The position numbers and the translations under genes are program-made. Shown in pieces: positions 6,643 through 6,841 of a stretch of 6,841 bases of DNA (position 1 is the stretch's first letter; the number at the start of each line of letters is the position of its first letter). The notes beneath the pieces were generated by a model. The model was not told the DNA's origin and made no database searches. It worked only from the letters and a program-made list of their open reading frames with translations. The stretch comes from Thermoleophilia bacterium. GTDB lineage: Bacteria > Actinomycetota > Thermoleophilia > Gaiellales > SKUG01. The DNA lies in contig SKUG01000253.1 in NCBI GenBank assembly GCA_007122215.1, positions 1 through 6,841 of the forward strand, written 5' to 3'.

Positions 6643-6841
6643 ATGGGCTACGTCGAGTCGATCGAGCTCCACCTCGACGAGGACGGCGCGGCACGTATCC
6701 GCGAGGTGTGGCAGGCGCTGGATGCTGCCGGCACGTCATCGCTCTGGGCCGGTGGATCGGGCCGCCACGTGCCACACGTCACCGTCAGCGTCGTGCGTGC
6801 ACCGATCGCCGACGACGCCCCGCCCCGGCTCGCTCCGCTCG
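6643..6841 (+). CDS. 2H phosphoesterase, LigT / 2'-5' RNA ligase-like family (partial, 3' end missing)
   Basis: The first 66 residues are visible before the window ends. MGYVESIELHLDED begins a beta strand, a helix follows (IREVWQALDAAG), and then RHVPHVTVSV. H45-V-T47-V is the first HxTx catalytic motif of the 2H phosphoesterase superfamily; the arrangement strand, helix, and then R/H-x-P-HVTV matches proteins annotated as 2'-5' RNA ligase family or LigT-like. The second HxTx motif, expected roughly 80-100 residues later, is outside the window, so catalytic completeness cannot be judged. Such enzymes act on 2'-5' or cyclic phosphodiester bonds in RNA or nucleotides; the substrate here is unknown. 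The ATG is 2 bases after the mnhE stop and has a strong ribosome-binding site, so it is probably in the same operon. No signal peptide is visible, so it should be cytoplasmic. Confidence 0.78.
   Translation, partial: MGYVESIELHLDEDGAARIREVWQALDAAGTSSLWAGGSGRHVPHVTVSVVRAPIADDAPPRLAPL

Noticed and set aside
4086..6644. 852-residue open frame on the - strand, with similar long - strand frames at 1067-2836 and 2578-4482
   Set aside because: Their products are Arg/Pro/Ala/Gly/His-rich with no recognisable domain, and they run antisense to clearly conserved membrane proteins. Long antisense frames are expected at this GC content.

Overview
The window is a very GC-rich (roughly 70% or more) stretch of bacterial DNA that is coding on the + strand from end to end. 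GTG and ATG starts are mixed, and almost every stop codon overlaps the next start. The composition would suit a high-GC actinobacterium or similar lineage, but nothing here fixes the taxon.

Layout. Positions 1-28 hold the last codons of an upstream gene, by position probably the MnhG subunit. Then come: (1) 28-1053, a three-module membrane protein joining MbhD (DUF4040), MbhE and MnhB/MrpB domains; (2) 1050-1373, MnhC/MrpC; (3) 1370-2818, an MnhD/MrpD-type antiporter subunit; (4) 2815-4371, a second antiporter-like subunit whose TM8 signature looks more like MrpA/NuoL; (5) 4368-6071, a third, divergent antiporter-like subunit; (6) 6068-6640, MnhE/MrpE; (7) 6643 to the window end, the start of a 2H phosphoesterase of the LigT / 2'-5' RNA ligase type. 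There is no intergenic space longer than 2 bases, so I see no internal promoter, terminator, RNA gene, CRISPR array or mobile element.

How the genes work together. Genes 1-6 encode most of a multisubunit cation/H+ antiporter (Mrp/Mnh) related to the membrane arms of complex I and the Mbh hydrogenases. The layout is not the classic Mrp one. The C-terminal modules of MrpA (MbhD+MbhE) are detached from the NuoL-like part and fused in front of MrpB. There are three antiporter-type subunits instead of the canonical two (MrpA N-part and MrpD). MnhE comes after the large subunits. No hydrogenase, NADH-dehydrogenase or carbonic-anhydrase-like gene is visible here, so a secondary Na+(K+)/H+ antiporter is the simplest reading; genes outside the window could change this.

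The observations most worth checking are the third antiporter subunit, which lacks the TM5 glutamate and TM8 lysine of its two neighbours, has a membrane glutamate one helix later and carries an arginine-rich C-terminal extension; the MbhD-MbhE-MnhB fusion; and the coupling of a 2H phosphoesterase gene to the antiporter operon. I see a variant of a known machine rather than an entirely new system.
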